DNA of 64,000 nt from Aliikangiella marina (GTDB lineage Bacteria > Pseudomonadota > Gammaproteobacteria > Enterobacterales > Kangiellaceae). The notes under the pieces are model-generated. The model was not told where the DNA came from and did no database searches. It was given only the letters and a program-made list of their open reading frames with translations. The stretch lies in NCBI RefSeq assembly GCF_007004765.1, contig NZ_VIKR01000007.1, forward strand, positions 124,001-188,000. Direction: 5' to 3'. A program made the translations under genes and the position numbers. Below, piece by piece: positions 63,849 to 64,000 of the stretch; within the stretch, counting starts at the first letter, position 1, and each line of letters opens with the position of its first letter.

Positions 63849-64000
63849 ATGACTACCCCTAAATGTAAATTCGCATCCTGTATCAGCTTAGCCTTGCTGA
63901 AAGGCTCGATTCTAGCAACTCCCACCAGCGTGCAAGCAAATAACAACACGCTCACCTCTCCGGATGGCTCAACAAAACTCGTCATCACCGGATCGCCCAT
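63849..64000 (+). CDS. Start of an exported protein, possibly TonB-dependent receptor (partial)
   Basis: The reading frame from ATG 63849 runs off the right edge after 50 residues. It opens with a signal-peptide-like stretch (FASCISLALLKGSILATP) and shortly after reads STKLVITGSP, like the start of a receptor plug (V-[IV]-x-G). GAGAA lies five bases before the ATG. Assignment is a guess from the short N-terminus. Confidence 0.45.
   Translation, partial: MTTPKCKFASCISLALLKGSILATPTSVQANNNTLTSPDGSTKLVITGSP

Noticed and set aside
63713-64000. Minus-strand frame at the right edge
   Set aside because: It lies opposite a better frame with a ribosome binding site and signal peptide (63849 onward), and shows no recognisable domain.

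Overview
The window looks like chromosome from a marine, heterotrophic gammaproteobacterium of moderate-to-low GC content. Evidence for this is the conserved block ygfB-pepP-ubiH-ubiI divergent from zapB-like/zapA-6S RNA-5-FCL-rpiA, a RegB/RegA redox two-component pair, a three-gene glycine cleavage set, and large TonB-dependent-receptor sugar loci of the Alteromonadales/Kangiellaceae style. The genus cannot be fixed by reading alone. No rRNA, tRNA, CRISPR array, transposase or prophage was seen.

Layout: (1) 1-2.3 kb: end of a GGDEF diguanylate cyclase and an AbgT-family transporter. (2) 2.4-22.8 kb: a beta-glucoside utilisation locus. It has a LacI-type regulator, a GPH sugar symporter, a cytoplasmic GH1 beta-glucosidase, a FucP/GluP-like hexose transporter, a lipoprotein GH3 beta-glucosidase and a flavin-dependent halogenase homologue. 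It also has an operon of GPH transporter, GH94 phosphorylase with a cellobionic-acid-phosphorylase-like active site, gluconokinase and a CBM9-like secreted protein. A second halogenase homologue, a SapC protein and a TonB-dependent receptor complete it. Five copies of a palindrome close to TGTAAGCGCTTACA sit in front of the GH1, FucP-like, cellobionate-operon and receptor transcription units, which ties them into one LacI-type regulon. (3) 23-28 kb: gcvP, gcvH, gcvT and gloA. (4) 28.2-36.9 kb: an ABC exporter with two BioF2-like GNAT proteins, then an ETHE1-like hydrolase, diaminopropionate ammonia-lyase, a divergent peptide deformylase, a CAP-domain protein and a DUF3667-type protein. (5) 36.9-42.9 kb: a TetR-controlled RND efflux operon and a coiled-coil lipoprotein. 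(6) 43-52.2 kb: an AT-rich accessory stretch of short orphan genes with long spacers. It includes a SUKH-like protein, a zinc-ribbon gene broken by one stop codon, small membrane proteins and a secreted protein with an internal duplication. (7) 52.2-64 kb: an adenylate cyclase with HAMP, the ubiI-ubiH-pepP-ygfB operon, zapA, 6S RNA, 5-FCL, rpiA, regA/regB and the start of a probable receptor gene.

How the sugar genes seem to work together (inference): beta-glucan or cello-oligosaccharides enter through the TonB-dependent receptor. The outer-membrane GH3 enzyme releases glucose for the FucP-like transporter. Disaccharides enter by the first GPH symporter and are cut by GH1. Oxidised disaccharide (cellobionate) enters by the second GPH symporter and is phosphorolysed to glucose-1-phosphate and gluconate, which gluconokinase traps. 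The roles of the two halogenase homologues and SapC in this regulon are unknown and are the most interesting open question here. The second is the island of orphan genes, where a short motif (AAAGYGGWCA) recurs upstream of most genes.
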